A stretch of DNA of 57,987 nt from Pontibacillus marinus BH030004 = DSM 16465. Its GTDB lineage: Bacteria > Bacillota > Bacilli > Bacillales > BH030062. Under the pieces are notes generated by a model that saw only the letters and a list, made by a program, of their open reading frames with translations, had not been told where the DNA came from and did no database searches. The stretch spans positions 1 to 57,987 of the forward strand of contig NZ_AULJ01000038.1 of assembly GCF_000425225.1 (NCBI RefSeq). Reading direction: 5' to 3'. Position numbers and translations under genes: made by a program. Position 1 is the first letter of the stretch, and every line of letters begins with the position of its first letter. Positions 1 through 8,501 of the stretch are shown one piece after another.

Positions 1-96
1 TGTTCTAATTCCAGGTAGTATAATCCTATCATTACAAGGTTTTGAGCAACTTCTGTGAATATAAATTCCAATCAATTTGAGATGGGAAAGTCCAAA

Positions 97-350
97 TTAT
101 GGTCCGTTAATCTCCATAATCGCGTGGAGGGAAGGAAACGGCAAACTGTCGTGGTAACAAAGGGAAGACGAGACCCCGCAGGCACGAGGAGGCTCGGCTA
201 TACAATGGAGGTTCTACTAAAACCGCCACATCATGTGGCAACGTAGAACTACCCCACGTCGTGTGGGGCAACAACAGGCTCGCCGTTTCACTGACCGGAA
301 CAAATTACACAAAAGCAACGGACTTCTCTCAGTTTCAAGTCTTCAACATA
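97..350. repeat. Palindromic intergenic repeat, copy 1
   Basis: Non-coding element built as nested inverted repeats. The outer arms are GTCCGTT (102-108) and AACGGAC (317-323). The inner arms are around GAAACGGCAAACTGT (135-149) and ACAGGCTCGCCGTTTC (274-289). The central motif with GACGAGACCCCGCAGG and GAGGAGGCTCG lies at 167-198. An extra segment unique to this copy holds GTTCTAC/GTAGAAC arms (211-217, 243-249), a GCCACA-TCA-TGTGGC hairpin (225-239) and a CCCCAC/GTGGGG hairpin (252-268). The same architecture recurs at 44285-44545 and 57630-57850. A 63-codon open frame here is not credible as a gene. The rest of 1-96 shows nothing I can name. Confidence 0.75.
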
Positions 351-378
351 ACTGCCATTTAACTGAATAAACTTAAAA

Positions 379-409
379 AGCCTATGAGGGATCTATACCC
401 TCATAGGCT
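379..409 (-). terminator. Rho-independent terminator of the rbs operon
   Basis: Perfect 12-bp stem (AGCCTATGAGGG / CCCTCATAGGCT) with a 7-nt loop. On the minus strand it is followed by a T-run and lies just after the rbsB stop codon. Confidence 0.9.
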
Positions 410-422
410 GATGTTTCCTATT

Positions 423-1367
423 TTATTCTTTTACTAGCTGTAGTTCAACTGGAATGGATTCTTTGATGTCTTCGCCTTTTACTACTTTACCAGCAGCATT
501 AATCGCTTTTTCACCGATTAGTTTTGGCTGTTGGGCGATTGTTGCATCCATGCGACCCTCAGAAACTGCTGCTCTTGCGTCATCTGTAGCGTCAAATCCA
601 ACTACAATAACATCTTCAAGCATATTGTTCGCTTCTAGAGCTTGTACTGCACCTAATGCCATTTCATCATTATGAGCGAATACGGCATCAATATTGTCTG
701 TACTCTGCAAAATATTTTCCATAACCGTTAATCCTTCAGAACGGTCGAAGTTTGCGGATTGTTTCGCTACAACTTCAATACCATCTTTCTGATCAACGAT
801 GTTGTGGAATCCTTTACCACGCTCACGAGTAGCTGAAGCTCCTGGAATTCCTTCTAGTTCAACGACTTTCCCTTCATCACTTAATTGTTCTGCGATGAAT
901 TTGCCTGCCATTTCTCCACCTGCCACGTTATCAGAAGCAATGTGAGAAACTACTTCGCCACCTTCTGCACTACGGTCAACTGTGATGACCGGCACATCTT
1001 TACCATTTGCTGATTCAATAGCTGAAACTACTGCCGCAGAGTCAGCAGGGTTTACGAGTAATACATCAATGTTTTGTTGCAGTAAGTCTTCAATGTCGTT
1101 AACCTGTTTTGCTGGATCATTTTGTGCATCAGCTGTAACAATTTCATAACCTGCTTTTTCAGCTGCTGCTTCAGCACCATCACGTAGCGATACGAAGAAA
1201 GGGTTATTTAAAGTAGATACGGATAGACCAATCTTCGTTTTACCATCATCAGCGGACTCGCCACCATCATTTGAATCACTAGAGGATCCCGGTTGTTCTG
1301 TAGAGCAAGCTGTAGCAAAAATCAATAACAGAGCGAAAAGGCCAAATGTTTTTAAAAATTTACTCAT
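423..1367 (-). CDS. rbsB: Ribose ABC transporter substrate-binding lipoprotein RbsB
   Basis: Periplasmic-binding-protein family 1 receptor that captures D-ribose outside the membrane and delivers it to RbsAC. The 314-residue product starts with a lipoprotein signal peptide: charged n-region, hydrophobic core and Cys21 in the context FATAC, so it should be lipid-anchored. A Ser/Asp/Gly-rich linker (about 26-42) follows. The mature domain shows the sugar-binding signature around KIGLSVSTLNNPFFVSLRDG, and later DAVFAHNDEMALGA and VVGFDATDDA. The start has a strong site (AGGAGG, 8 nt upstream). It is the last gene of the rbs operon, as in Bacillus subtilis. The identification is firm; ribose specificity rests mainly on the operon. 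Confidence 0.95.
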   Translation of the reverse strand: MSKFLKTFGLFALLLIFATACSTEQPGSSSDSNDGGESADDGKTKIGLSVSTLNNPFFVSLRDGAEAAAEKAGYEIVTADAQNDPAKQVNDIEDLLQQNIDVLLVNPADSAAVVSAIESANGKDVPVITVDRSAEGGEVVSHIASDNVAGGEMAGKFIAEQLSDEGKVVELEGIPGASATRERGKGFHNIVDQKDGIEVVAKQSANFDRSEGLTVMENILQSTDNIDAVFAHNDEMALGAVQALEANNMLEDVIVVGFDATDDARAAVSEGRMDATIAQQPKLIGEKAINAAGKVVKGEDIKESIPVELQLVKE

Positions 1368-1427
1368 GTGAGTAACCTCCTTAAATTTAGTAAATCTATC
1401 ATCATGTTCTAGTGAACACCATGGGTA

Positions 1428-2363
1428 TTATTTAGACCTGCGATCAAGCAGGACAGCTAGTAGAATAACTCCACCTTTAACAATCTGCTGATAGAAGGAA
1501 GAAACGTTTAATAAGTTTAATCCGTTATCTAATACACCAATAATTAAGGCACCAATTAGAGTACCGACAATCCTTCCACGTCCACCAGCAAGACTTGTAC
1601 CACCTAAAACAACAGCTGCGATGGCATCCAGTTCATACATCGTACCCGCTGTCGGTTGAGCTGAGTTGAGTCGACTTGTTAAGATGATACCCGCTAAAAC
1701 GGAAAGCATCCCTGTTAGTGAATACACCCATATTTTGACGCGGTCTGCTTTAATCCCAGAAAGGATAGAAGCTTCTTCATTTCCACCTACTGAGTAAACC
1801 TGACGACCAAATACGGTTTTGCGTAAAATAAAGAATAAAATGAAGAACACGATAATCATTAAGATGGCTGGAAATGGTACGCCAAATACATATCCTTTTC
1901 CAATCATCTCGAATACGAAGCTGTCAGATAATCCTGTAATTGGACGACCATCTGTATAAACGAGGGTCGCTCCACGGAAAATGGTCATGGTTGCAAGTGT
2001 TGCAATAAATGGTGCTACTTTACCTTTAGTGATCACAAAACCGTTGAATGCTCCCATTACAGCACCTGCAAGTAAACCGATTAAGACCGCTAATAAAGGG
2101 TCCATACCACTTGCTAACATTCCTGCTGTAATAGCACTACCAAAGGCGAGAATCGATCCTACAGATAGGTCAATGCCCCCTGTCAGAATAACGAAGGTCA
2201 TACCAAATGCGATTAGAGCATTAATCGATATCTGCCTTAGAAGGTTTAGGATATTGTCTAGTGTGAAAAAGTTATCACTTAAGAATCCTAGTATAATCAT
2301 AATTAGTACTAAGCCAATGAGTGGCCCTAGTTGTGAAATATTCCTCATAATCCTTGCTTGCAT
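1428..2363 (-). CDS. rbsC: Ribose ABC transporter permease RbsC
   Basis: Integral membrane subunit of the ribose importer, from the branched-chain/ribose permease family (BPD_transp_2). The 311-residue protein is strongly hydrophobic with roughly 8-10 membrane segments. It contains the family signature GGIDLSVGSILAFGSAI near residue 63 and the conserved VVLGGTSLAGGRGRIVGTLIGALIIGVLDNGLNLL toward the C terminus (written here as two adjoining blocks of the same loop). It begins 2 bp after the rbsA stop codon behind GGAGGGGAG, so it is translated with rbsA, and rbsB follows 60 bp later. Length and order match B. subtilis rbsC. Confidence 0.95.
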   Translation of the reverse strand: MQARIMRNISQLGPLIGLVLIMIILGFLSDNFFTLDNILNLLRQISINALIAFGMTFVILTGGIDLSVGSILAFGSAITAGMLASGMDPLLAVLIGLLAGAVMGAFNGFVITKGKVAPFIATLATMTIFRGATLVYTDGRPITGLSDSFVFEMIGKGYVFGVPFPAILMIIVFFILFFILRKTVFGRQVYSVGGNEEASILSGIKADRVKIWVYSLTGMLSVLAGIILTSRLNSAQPTAGTMYELDAIAAVVLGGTSLAGGRGRIVGTLIGALIIGVLDNGLNLLNVSSFYQQIVKGGVILLAVLLDRRSK

Positions 2364-2365
2364 TG

Positions 2366-3865
2366 TTACTCCCCTCCTGTGGCAGCCTGCATAATTTTTT
2401 CTTGATCTGCGTCTTTACGATTTAAGATTTTTGCGACCTTTCCTTCATGGATAACCATGATACGATCACTAATGCCGAGTACTTCAGGGAGTTCAGAAGA
2501 GACCATAATAATGGCAACACCTTGTTCAGTAAGTTCATTCATAATGTGATAAATCTCTTTCTTCGCCCCTATATCCACTCCACGTGTAGGTTCATCCAAG
2601 ATTAGCACTTTTGGCTTAATCCCTAGCCATTTCGCTACGACCACTTTTTGTTGGTTTCCTCCACTCAAGGAACGTACTTCTTGTTCTCGTCCAGTTGTTC
2701 GAACATGAAGCTTATTAATTAAATCATCAATTAATTGCTTTTCTTTTGTAGAAGAAATCCACCCCTTATCGGAAATCGCCTTCATGTTTGTTAAAGCAAT
2801 ATTTTCACGAATGGATAAATCAAGTACTAGACCTTCATCTTTACGGTCTTCTGTAATGAATCCGATCCCTTCTTGTATCGCATCTTGAGGGTGTTTAATC
2901 TTAAGCGGACTTCCATTTAAATATATATTGCCTCCGCTTTTCTTACGTGAACCGAACACAGCTTCCATAATTTCCGTTCTTCCTGCACCCATTAATCCTG
3001 CTACACCAAGGATCTCTCCTTTATGAACGTCAAAACTTACATTCTCAAAGAGCCCTTCTCTGGCTAAGTCTTCTACTTGAAGAACCACCTCGCCAATATG
3101 ACTCGTCCGCTCAGGGAATCGTTCACCCAACTCGCGTCCAACCATCATTTTAACGATGGCTTCAAAGGAGGTTTCCTTAATATCTTCTGTACCGACATAT
3201 TCACCATCTCTTAACACTGTAATACGATCACAGATCTGAAAAATCTCCTCCATACGGTGAGAGACATATACAATACTTACACCCTGTTCACGAAGGGAAT
3301 GTACAACCTGAAACAGATTTTCGATCTCTCTTTCCGTTAAAGCAGCAGTAGGCTCATCCATTATGATCATCTTCGCATCAGTAGACATCGCCCTAGCAAT
3401 CTCAATCATTTGTTGTTTACCTACCGATAGATTCCCAGCTTCTTCATCCGGATCAATGTTTGAAGCACCTAACCTCTCTAAGTTTTGGAGGGTTTGCTTC
3501 TTCATTTCTTTCATTTTGAGAATTCCAGATTTACCAAACGTTAATTCTCTTCCTAAAAACATGTTCTGCGTAACGGTTAAGTGAGGGATGATATTTAGCT
3601 CTTGGTGAATCACGACGATCCCTTCACGTTCAGCCTGCTTAGGGTTATTAAATGAAACTTCCTCCCCTTGTAGTTTGATCGTTCCAGCATCACGCTTATG
3701 AATCCCTGTTAATACTTTTATAAGGGTTGATTTACCTGCGCCGTTTTCTCCCATTAACGCATGGACTTCCCCAGGTGAAATTGAAAAATTCACATCCTTT
3801 AAAACTTGGTTTCCTGAGAAGGACTTTTGAATCGCTTTCATTTCCACAAAAGGTGTTTCAGCCAT
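2366..3865 (-). CDS. rbsA: Ribose ABC transporter ATP-binding protein RbsA
   Basis: Cytoplasmic double-ATPase subunit powering ribose uptake. Two ABC cassettes are fused in 499 residues. The first has Walker [10 protein letters not shown] and Walker [12 protein letters not shown] with signature LSVGKQQ. The second has a degenerate Walker A (GLMGAGRTE) and signature LSGGNQQKV with [11 protein letters not shown]. This asymmetry is normal for the sugar-importing CUT2 class. I place the start at the ATG at 3865. A GTG three codons earlier overlaps the GAGGTG ribosome binding site that serves the ATG at six-base spacing. It lies between rbsD and rbsC. Confidence 0.95.
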   Translation of the reverse strand: MAETPFVEMKAIQKSFSGNQVLKDVNFSISPGEVHALMGENGAGKSTLIKVLTGIHKRDAGTIKLQGEEVSFNNPKQAEREGIVVIHQELNIIPHLTVTQNMFLGRELTFGKSGILKMKEMKKQTLQNLERLGASNIDPDEEAGNLSVGKQQMIEIARAMSTDAKMIIMDEPTAALTEREIENLFQVVHSLREQGVSIVYVSHRMEEIFQICDRITVLRDGEYVGTEDIKETSFEAIVKMMVGRELGERFPERTSHIGEVVLQVEDLAREGLFENVSFDVHKGEILGVAGLMGAGRTEIMEAVFGSRKKSGGNIYLNGSPLKIKHPQDAIQEGIGFITEDRKDEGLVLDLSIRENIALTNMKAISDKGWISSTKEKQLIDDLINKLHVRTTGREQEVRSLSGGNQQKVVVAKWLGIKPKVLILDEPTRGVDIGAKKEIYHIMNELTEQGVAIIMVSSELPEVLGISDRIMVIHEGKVAKILNRKDADQEKIMQAATGGE

Positions 3866-3882
3866 CTCGCTCACCTCTTTTC

Positions 3883-4278
3883 TTAAAAAATAACGCCTGC
3901 TTGTAAAATAACATTGGCAAAAGGAGTATTCTCTCCTGTCCTAATAATGGCTTTAGCTTGCTTTAGTTCATTCTTTAGCTCTTCATGAGTTTGATAGGAT
4001 ACTGGAATATCTTCATAAGTGTTTCGAATATGCTGATCCAGTGACTCGTTATATTCTTTAATTTCATTTGCTAGTGTCATAGATTCGACTTCCATATCGT
4101 CCAAGATTGCTTCGAGGATTGCATCAAACCGGGGATACCCTTGTTTTATAGATAAGTCAATACAAGGTGTTTCCTCAGGAATAGGAAGTCCACAGTCAGC
4201 AATAACAACCTTATCTGTATGACCTAACCTTGCCAAAACAGCTGCGATGTCTCTGTTTAAAACTCCGTGCTTTTTCAT
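3883..4278 (-). CDS. rbsD: D-ribose pyranase RbsD
   Basis: Catalyses interconversion of the beta-pyran and beta-furan forms of D-ribose, giving ribokinase the furanose. It has 131 residues, the usual family length. Family features are visible: the N-terminal [20 protein letters not shown] with the catalytic His, DCGLPIP in the middle, and the C-terminal [20 protein letters not shown] that completes the active site. The start codon overlaps the rbsK stop by 4 bp (ATGA), indicating translational coupling. RbsA follows closely. Confidence 0.96.
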   Translation of the reverse strand: MKKHGVLNRDIAAVLARLGHTDKVVIADCGLPIPEETPCIDLSIKQGYPRFDAILEAILDDMEVESMTLANEIKEYNESLDQHIRNTYEDIPVSYQTHEELKNELKQAKAIIRTGENTPFANVILQAGVIF

Positions 4279-5171
4279 GTACGATCAGACCTTTCTTCGA
4301 TGAACGTGTTTACTTCTTCTGCTGATGGCATTCCACTTTGAGCTCCTAACTTCATAATAGATAAGGCTGCAGCTGCATTTGCATAATAAACGGCTTCTTC
4401 TAGAGGCATGCCACTAGCTAGCTGTGTAGCAAGGGCACCGTTAAACGTATCCCCAGCGCCCGTAGTATCTAACACATCTACAGGAAAGCCAGGAATAACC
4501 TGCTCCACTCCATCCTTATAAGCCAATACTCCTTTTTCACCATTCGTGACAATTAATTGTTCCTTGGTCACATGAGAGTTCGGATCTTCAAGCATAGCTT
4601 TGGCTTCCATTTCATTTGGTGTAAGGTAATCTACACCAGATAGCAAAGCATCAGGTAGTGATTGATATGGAGCTGGATTTAAGATCACAGGAACCTCATA
4701 TTGTTGAGCAATCGTAATAACGGCTTGTACCGTGTCTAAAGGAACCTCTAGCTGTAAAAGGATGATGTCACTTTGTTGAATCATCCTTTCATGCTGACGG
4801 ATGATTTCAGGAGTTAATCTTGCGTTTGCACCAGGAGCTACAATAATACGGTTATCTCCTTCAGAAAGAATGATCGTTGCCGTACCTGTTGCTATGTCTT
4901 TTAATTTGTGAATAGCTGTTGTATGAATATTCTCTTGTTCTAATTTATTCTGTAAGCTCTCTCCAAAAACATCATCTCCGATAGCCCCAACCATATTCAC
5001 ATTTGCCCCTAACCTGGCTGCTGCTACTGCTTGGTTAGCACCTTTTCCGCCTGGAAATGTTGCAAATTCTTCTCCGATAACGGTTTCACCCTGGTTGGGC
5101 ATTTGACCAGTTGAGACAGTGAGGTCCATGTTAATGCTCCCCACTACTGTAACTGCCGGACGTTCACTCAT
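4275..5171 (-). CDS. rbsK: Ribokinase RbsK
   Basis: PfkB-family kinase converting D-ribose to ribose 5-phosphate for the pentose phosphate pathway. The 298 residues contain the N-terminal substrate motif VGSINMDLTV, the FPGGKGANQAVAAARLGA signature near residue 40, and the C-terminal catalytic motif DTTGAGDTFNGALA with the catalytic Asp. The gene overlaps rbsR upstream and rbsD downstream, each by 4 bp, so the three are a tightly coupled block. Confidence 0.96.
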   Translation of the reverse strand: MSERPAVTVVGSINMDLTVSTGQMPNQGETVIGEEFATFPGGKGANQAVAAARLGANVNMVGAIGDDVFGESLQNKLEQENIHTTAIHKLKDIATGTATIILSEGDNRIIVAPGANARLTPEIIRQHERMIQQSDIILLQLEVPLDTVQAVITIAQQYEVPVILNPAPYQSLPDALLSGVDYLTPNEMEAKAMLEDPNSHVTKEQLIVTNGEKGVLAYKDGVEQVIPGFPVDVLDTTGAGDTFNGALATQLASGMPLEEAVYYANAAAALSIMKLGAQSGMPSAEEVNTFIEERSDRT

Positions 5172-6157
5172 GCTTCATCCCTCCTCGTTGACTCCCGTTT
5201 GATTAACTGTACGGAAAACTCTTCTGATTGAGTAAGTGTATCTTCTTCTTCAATTTGCTTTATGAGCATTTCTGCCGCTTTTGCTCCGATCTGATATATA
5301 GGCTGAGCCATCGTTGTTAAAGAAGGCGATGTCGTTTCTCCTAAGGTAATCCCATCAAAAGCAATCATAGAAAGGTCAGATGGAACGTTTATACCCAGGG
5401 ATTCTGCTGCCTTTAAAGCACCTACAGCCATCAAATCATTTCCTACAAATAGTCCATCTATGTCTGGGTGTCTCTTTAAAAGATTGATTGTAGCTTGTTT
5501 TGCAGCATCATAGTGATACTCTCCGTGCTCAACTAAGCTAAGTCGAAACCAATCTTCATTTTGGACTTCATCTAAATAACCTCTCCGGCGCTCATTCGCA
5601 TTGTCTACATGTTCCGGACCTGCAACATGAGCGATTTTTTTACATCCCAGGGATTTTAAATATTGAACCGCCTGTCTAGAACCTTCACGGTTGTTTACTG
5701 TTACAGATGCAATCCCATTGTTTAATTTGCGGTCAAGCGCCACAACTGGTATTTGAATGTGATGCAGCTGTTCTGGTGTAAGGGTACTTGATACGATAAT
5801 CAAACCGTCCACCGATTTCTGTTGAAGTGCATCAATATAAGCTGTTTCTTTTTCAATATCATCATCCGTGTTACACAAAATAAATGTGAAATCGTGATTT
5901 TTTGTCATATCTTCAACAGCTCTCGCTAGTTCTGGGAAGAATGGGTTCATGATGTCTGGGATAAATAATGCAATCATTTTTGATCTCCCTTTAAACAGAC
6001 TGCGTGCTACATCATTAGGCTTATAATTTAACTGTTTTATCGCTTTAGCCACCCGGTTTTTCGTTTCTTCATGTACATAACCATTTTCATTTAAGACTCG
6101 AGAGACAGTTGCAGTTGATACCTCTGCTAGTTTTGCTACATCTTTAATCGTTGCCAT
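5168..6157 (-). CDS. rbsR: LacI-family ribose operon repressor RbsR
   Basis: Transcriptional repressor expected to bind operators ahead of the operon and release on sugar binding. The N terminus (MATIKDVAKLAEVSTATVSRVLNENGYV) is a canonical LacI helix-turn-helix plus hinge, followed by a periplasmic-binding-protein-like effector domain from about residue 60 to 329. It is the first gene of the rbs operon, and two operator-like sites and a cre-like site lie within 120 bp upstream, so autoregulation is likely. The ribosome binding site (AAAGTGG) is weaker than those of the downstream genes. Confidence 0.93.
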   Translation of the reverse strand: MATIKDVAKLAEVSTATVSRVLNENGYVHEETKNRVAKAIKQLNYKPNDVARSLFKGRSKMIALFIPDIMNPFFPELARAVEDMTKNHDFTFILCNTDDDIEKETAYIDALQQKSVDGLIIVSSTLTPEQLHHIQIPVVALDRKLNNGIASVTVNNREGSRQAVQYLKSLGCKKIAHVAGPEHVDNANERRRGYLDEVQNEDWFRLSLVEHGEYHYDAAKQATINLLKRHPDIDGLFVGNDLMAVGALKAAESLGINVPSDLSMIAFDGITLGETTSPSLTTMAQPIYQIGAKAAEMLIKQIEEEDTLTQSEEFSVQLIKRESTRRDEA

Positions 6158-6181
6158 AAAAAACCACTTTCTTTTTCATAG

Positions 6182-6274
6182 TGTGTAACCCGTTACATAT
6201 AAAAGAATTAAAAAACAGGTTCATTAATTATGTTTATATGAAACCCGTTACACATTATAATAAAGCGCTTACAT
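6182..6274 (-). promoter_or_regulatory. rbs control region: two RbsR-type operators and a cre-like site
   Basis: Three elements sit upstream of rbsR. TGTAAC-CC-GTTACA (6184-6197) is a perfect palindrome around two central bases. A second copy of the core, AAACCCGTTACA, lies at 6242-6253. A cre-like site, ATGTAAGCGCTTTATT on the minus strand (6259-6274), matches the CcpA consensus with one mismatch. LacI-family operators of this shape, together with CcpA control, are known for Bacillus ribose operons. Assignment to RbsR is inferred from position. Confidence 0.75.
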
Positions 6275-6364
6275 GAATGTGTCAATCATTCAATTCTTAA
6301 ATATAAGATCCTATCGTTATAAAATCCTATGCTCCCTATATCTGATCCCTATCACAAAAATTTA

Positions 6365-6394
6365 GCGATATACCCTCGGCAAAGGATATATCGC
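6365..6394 (-). terminator. Probable terminator after the acyltransferase gene
   Basis: Hairpin GCGATATA / TATATCGC with some extra pairing. It is followed on the minus strand by TAAATTTTTG and lies 5 bp past the stop of the gene at 6400. Confidence 0.65.
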
Positions 6395-6399
6395 CATGA

Positions 6400-7413
6400 T
6401 TAAATTCGATATTCTTTTACTGTACGAACCTTTTTTCTCCATTTGTGATGGTTTTTATCCTTCCACTCAATCAGAGGTGATGCCAGGTTTTTAATAGGTT
6501 GTGAGGATAGTCCCCACGTAATCATAGCAGCAACGGTAATCAACACTACCATATCTAGTGTGGATTGTAGCTGAAACACTTCGAACTCTCTGAAAAAGTG
6601 AATAAAGAATCCATGGAGGAGATACACATATAACGTGTTCGTCCCGTATTTCGTCCACACCCCTTCTTTACGAGGCATCCATGCAAGTACACTGAACATC
6701 ATCAGGATACTAATCACGTAAATTCCTAAACGTATAAAGCCTCCCCACTCGGGCATTCCCATTTCAAGGTAGGATTTAGAGCCAAGAAACCAAGATGTAG
6801 AAAATCTAGGAGCAATCGTAATCGCTGCTGCTGATATGCCTAGTACTACTAGAGAAAAGGCACGAACTTTCTTCTTTCGTAACCATTTCAATTGTTCTGG
6901 TCCAAACCAATATCCCAGTAAAAAGAATGGGAAAAAGACAAACGTGCGTGACAGACTGAAGCTATGTCCAATGATGTCAATATATCCAACGAGTAACCCT
7001 AATTGGACTGTTATCAATAGGGCTAAGTGTTTCGGAAGTCGATAAAACCAATACAACATGATGTGCCAGCATAATAAACTGATTAAGAACCATAAAGACC
7101 AGTGTGGTTCAAACGGCGTATGAAGCCAGTCCTGCTTTCCGATTAAAAAATAATAAATGGTATAAATGCTTTGGAAAATCAAATATGGAATCAGAAGCTT
7201 CTTGGTAAGCTTCCATACATATCCTTTTGATCCTGAAGGCTTCGCAAAATATCCAGCTAAAAAAATAAAAGCGGGCATATGAAACGTATAAATCCATTGA
7301 TAAAGTACATAAATTGAGTCATGTTTCTCTACAAACGGCTGAATCGTATGTCCAAACACAACAAAAAAGATCAAGATCCATTTCGCATTATCAAAAAACG
7401 CTTCTCTTTGCAT
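6400..7413 (-). CDS. Acyltransferase 3 family membrane protein (fucose 4-O-acetylase-like)
   Basis: A 337-residue integral membrane protein with about ten hydrophobic segments. The N-terminal block FDNAKWILIFFVVFGHTIQPF has the His typical of acyltransferase 3 (OafA/NolL) enzymes that O-acetylate sugars or surface polymers. The motif FHMPAFIFLAGYFAK follows at about residue 45. The closest named group I recognise is the NolL/fucose 4-O-acetylase type (COG3594). It stands alone between the rbs operon and ku, with its own ribosome site (AAGGAGGG) and terminator. The substrate cannot be read from the sequence. Confidence 0.8.
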   Translation of the reverse strand: MQREAFFDNAKWILIFFVVFGHTIQPFVEKHDSIYVLYQWIYTFHMPAFIFLAGYFAKPSGSKGYVWKLTKKLLIPYLIFQSIYTIYYFLIGKQDWLHTPFEPHWSLWFLISLLCWHIMLYWFYRLPKHLALLITVQLGLLVGYIDIIGHSFSLSRTFVFFPFFLLGYWFGPEQLKWLRKKKVRAFSLVVLGISAAAITIAPRFSTSWFLGSKSYLEMGMPEWGGFIRLGIYVISILMMFSVLAWMPRKEGVWTKYGTNTLYVYLLHGFFIHFFREFEVFQLQSTLDMVVLITVAAMITWGLSSQPIKNLASPLIEWKDKNHHKWRKKVRTVKEYRI

Positions 7414-7525
7414 AACAAAACCCTCCTTAGGTTCGTCCTTATAAAGGTTCGAACTGTAAGAAGGGGGTGAGAGTGTTGTTACGTGAATGTAATCCCTCTA
7501 TAAAAAAATTGTAACGCTGTAACAT

Positions 7526-8392
7526 TTAGGATGTTTTCTTCTTGGTATCTTCCTTATCCTCCGTTTTCTTTTGGGTAGCCTTCTTCTTCTGTGTCTTCTT
7601 CTTGCTTGCTCCCTTCTTCCCTTTTGTCTTCTCAAGTGATTTTTCTAGAGCTTCCATTAAATCCGTAACGTTATCTGGTGTTGGTTGAGGCTTGGCTGTT
7701 GTTACTTCCTCATCATTTTTCTTCGCCTCAATGAGCTCCATAAGTGCTGTTCGGTATTCATCTTTATAGTTCTCTGGTTCAAACTCTGTCGTAAGCTGTT
7801 CGATCAAGTTTTTCGCTGTATCCAATTCTTTTTTACCGAGATCCTCTTCTTCAGGAACATTAGGAACCTCCTGATAGTCTCGAACTTCGTCTGGATAATG
7901 TATGGTCTCCATAATAAGTGTATTTTCATAAATACGTACGATCGCAAGTTGTTCTTTAGATCGAATGATGATTTTTGCAATACCGATCTTCCCTGTATCT
8001 TTTAACGCTTTACGAAGTAAGGAATATGCTTTTGATCCACCTTCATTCGGTGAGATGAAATAACTTTTTTCAAAATAAATCGGATCAATCTCCTCAAGCT
8101 TAACGAAATCTACAATCTCAACGGCTTTATCCTCTTGTTCTTTTTTCAAATTTTCAAGGTCTTCTTCATCGAGTACAACAAATTTATTTTCAGCATATTC
8201 ATATGCTTTTACGATTTCTTCACTTTTAACCTCTTCATCGCAATTTGGGCATGTACGCTCATATTTAATTGGCGTTTTACATTCCTTATGAAGCTGACGT
8301 AGCTTGATGTCTTTATTTTCTGTAGCTGAATGCAGCTTCACGGGAATGTTGACGAGTCCAAAGCTGATCGTGCCTTTCCACATCGTATGCAC
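7526..8392 (-). CDS. ku: Non-homologous end-joining protein Ku
   Basis: Bacterial Ku binds double-strand DNA ends as a homodimer and recruits LigD. The start MHTMWKGTISFGLVNIPVKL is the hallmark of the family, followed by the Ku beta-barrel core to about residue 190. A Cys-containing stretch (CKTPIKYERTCPNC, about residues 38-51) is also typical. After about residue 245 the protein becomes a low-complexity Lys/Thr tail, as in other bacterial Ku proteins, where such tails contact DNA. It is divergent from ligD with a 109-bp gap. In B. subtilis the pair forms a sporulation-controlled operon instead. Confidence 0.95.
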   Translation of the reverse strand: MHTMWKGTISFGLVNIPVKLHSATENKDIKLRQLHKECKTPIKYERTCPNCDEEVKSEEIVKAYEYAENKFVVLDEEDLENLKKEQEDKAVEIVDFVKLEEIDPIYFEKSYFISPNEGGSKAYSLLRKALKDTGKIGIAKIIIRSKEQLAIVRIYENTLIMETIHYPDEVRDYQEVPNVPEEEDLGKKELDTAKNLIEQLTTEFEPENYKDEYRTALMELIEAKKNDEEVTTAKPQPTPDNVTDLMEALEKSLEKTKGKKGASKKKTQKKKATQKKTEDKEDTKKKTS

Positions 8393-8449
8393 AGTTCACC
8401 CACTCCTTTTTCCTTTATGGTTTACGTTCTGTTACAAAATTATGTTCAT

Positions 8450-8479
8450 GGATGAAAAGAGCCTACGATTGCCACACTA
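8450..8479 (+). promoter_or_regulatory. Candidate forespore (sigma-G-like) promoter of ligD
   Basis: GGATG (8450-8454), an 18-bp spacer and CACACTA (8473-8479) match the sigma-G pattern GMATR-N18-CATNHTA with one mismatch in each half. It lies 23 bp before the ligD start. The match is suggestive only. The idea draws on the known sigma-G control of ykoV/ykoU in B. subtilis. Confidence 0.35.
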
Positions 8480-8501
8480 TACATGAAATTGAGGTGATGA
8501 A

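Noticed and set aside
55-246. Plus-strand 63-codon frame in repeat copy 1
   Set aside because: Same reason: it lies within the nested inverted repeats.
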